A DNA stretch of 45,275 nt from Crocosphaera sp. (lineage in GTDB: Bacteria; Cyanobacteriota; Cyanobacteriia; Cyanobacteriales; Microcystaceae), in the NCBI GenBank assembly GCA_030064955.1, contig JASJDW010000004.1:1-45275 (forward strand). The letters run 5' to 3'. This document shows positions 44,548 through 45,275 of this stretch, one piece after another (position 1 is the stretch's first letter; each line of letters opens with the position of its first letter). The translations under genes were made by a program, and so were the position numbers. The notes beneath the pieces are model-generated. The model was not told the DNA's origin and did no database searches. It worked only from the letters and a program-made list of their open reading frames with translations.

Positions 44548-45246
44548 ATGTCTTTATTTACTTCTCTCAAAACAGTTTCTTTTTCCGTCACAACCCTAGT
44601 GACTTTAGGGATAGTTCGTCCTGCTCATGCTGCTCTTTTGCCCTTTAATTTAACTGATTGGGAAGCCTTTGGGGATATTGTGCTTGATAGTGATCGCGCC
44701 TTAATGACTAATGCTAATTCAAACGGATTAGACGATCCTGTTAACTTTAACCTATCAGGTAACGACCCTGTATTTGCCTTTGATCTAGAATTAGAACTGG
44801 GACTTGATGATGGGAGTTTGGGGTTTGATTCAGGGGATACATCTGGTGGCATTAAGCGAACATTTAGCGTTCAAGAAGGGGATGTCTTAAGCTTTTACTG
44901 GAATTTTTTGACGAATCATCATACCCCTGACTCCCAGAGAAATGATTATGCTTTCGTATCAGTTAATGATGAAATTATCCGACTTGCTGATACATTTAAT
45001 GATTTTACTGTCCCAGGTCTTTATGGCTTTGCCCAACATACAGGACAACAGCAATTTTCTTATGTCTTTACAGCGGCCGGTGACTATACTATTGGACTCG
45101 GGGTTATTGATGTACTTGATGACGTTACAACTTCAGCCTTATTCGTCCAAGCTGTTCCTGAACCTTTGACCATTTTGGGGACAGGTGTTGCTATCGTATT
45201 TGGTAGCTTTTTTAAGCGATGTCTCAAAAAGCACAAAGATGGCTGA
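44548..45246 (+). CDS. PEP-CTERM sorting-domain protein
   Basis: A 232-residue protein from the ATG at 44548, where the signal peptide begins (MSLFTSLKTVSFSVTTLV...AHA). An in-frame ATG at 44479 would overlap the RTX gene and add 23 residues before the signal. The mature part is a beta-rich domain (VFAFDLELELGL, SFYWNFLTNHHTPDS) seen in many PEP-CTERM proteins. The tail is AVPEPLTILGTGVAIVFGSFF then KRCLKK. It should be sorted by an exosortase and anchored in the envelope. It follows the RTX gene after 46 bp on the same strand, so the two may be co-transcribed. Confidence 0.85.
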   Translation: MSLFTSLKTVSFSVTTLVTLGIVRPAHAALLPFNLTDWEAFGDIVLDSDRALMTNANSNGLDDPVNFNLSGNDPVFAFDLELELGLDDGSLGFDSGDTSGGIKRTFSVQEGDVLSFYWNFLTNHHTPDSQRNDYAFVSVNDEIIRLADTFNDFTVPGLYGFAQHTGQQQFSYVFTAAGDYTIGLGVIDVLDDVTTSALFVQAVPEPLTILGTGVAIVFGSFFKRCLKKHKDG

Positions 45247-45275
45247 ACCCTAACGAAACGTGAGTTTGATAGAAG

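Overview
The window looks like a chromosomal segment of a cyanobacterium. It is AT-rich with frequent GCGATCGC (HIP1-type) palindromes and heptanucleotide tandem repeats. It encodes a ferredoxin-thioredoxin reductase variable chain, a DUF2949 protein, PEP-CTERM proteins and a solo tnpB. A unicellular Crocosphaera/Cyanothece-like genome would fit, but this cannot be proven from the window. No tRNA, rRNA or CRISPR array was found.

Layout. 1-1119: 3' part of a flavin disulfide-oxidoreductase-like gene cut by the window edge. 1187-9119 (minus): a defence-type operon of helicase with an N-terminal PLD-type nuclease, then an Rpn/PD-(D/E)XK protein, then an Eco57I-type adenine methylase. 9251-11667 (plus): LptC-like lipoprotein, an OmpR-type regulator with a degenerate receiver, and a DUF192 lipoprotein. 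12063-12937: small cyanobacterial proteins, including an unlisted 44-codon ORF. 13145-15793: a dynamin-like GTPase. 15849-17165 (minus): a DUF1537 sugar-acid kinase. 17245-18773: a solo TnpB element with hairpin-rich flanks. 18795-19392 (minus): rplT and rpmI, followed by a MITE-like inverted repeat.

19760-23561: a protein made of two near-identical 162-residue repeats, a Spy/CpxP-like periplasmic protein, and a divergent NarL-type histidine kinase/response regulator pair. 23775-29410: a PEP-CTERM protein, a sugar-type solute-binding protein, ftrV, a membrane-anchored coiled-coil protein ending in a HicA-like domain, and a LivM-type permease. 29715-45246: a surface/secretion region. It holds a 1343-residue SdrD-B-repeat protein with a candidate thioester domain, a single-module NRPS (C-A-PCP-TE) with a broken condensation motif, a 2125-residue RTX/lipase protein with 20 tryptophan-rich 11-residue repeats, and a PEP-CTERM protein.

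How the genes fit together. The PLD-helicase and methylase look like the nuclease/translocase and modification halves of one restriction-type system, with the Rpn gene translationally coupled between them. LptC and the DUF192 lipoprotein are envelope genes, and the Spy-like protein beside a two-component pair suggests envelope sensing. The most unusual candidates are the sensor-TM-coiled-coil-HicA fusion, the PLD-helicase/Rpn/methylase operon, the Trp hendecad array in the lipase protein, and the domain-in-domain architecture of the giant adhesin-like protein.
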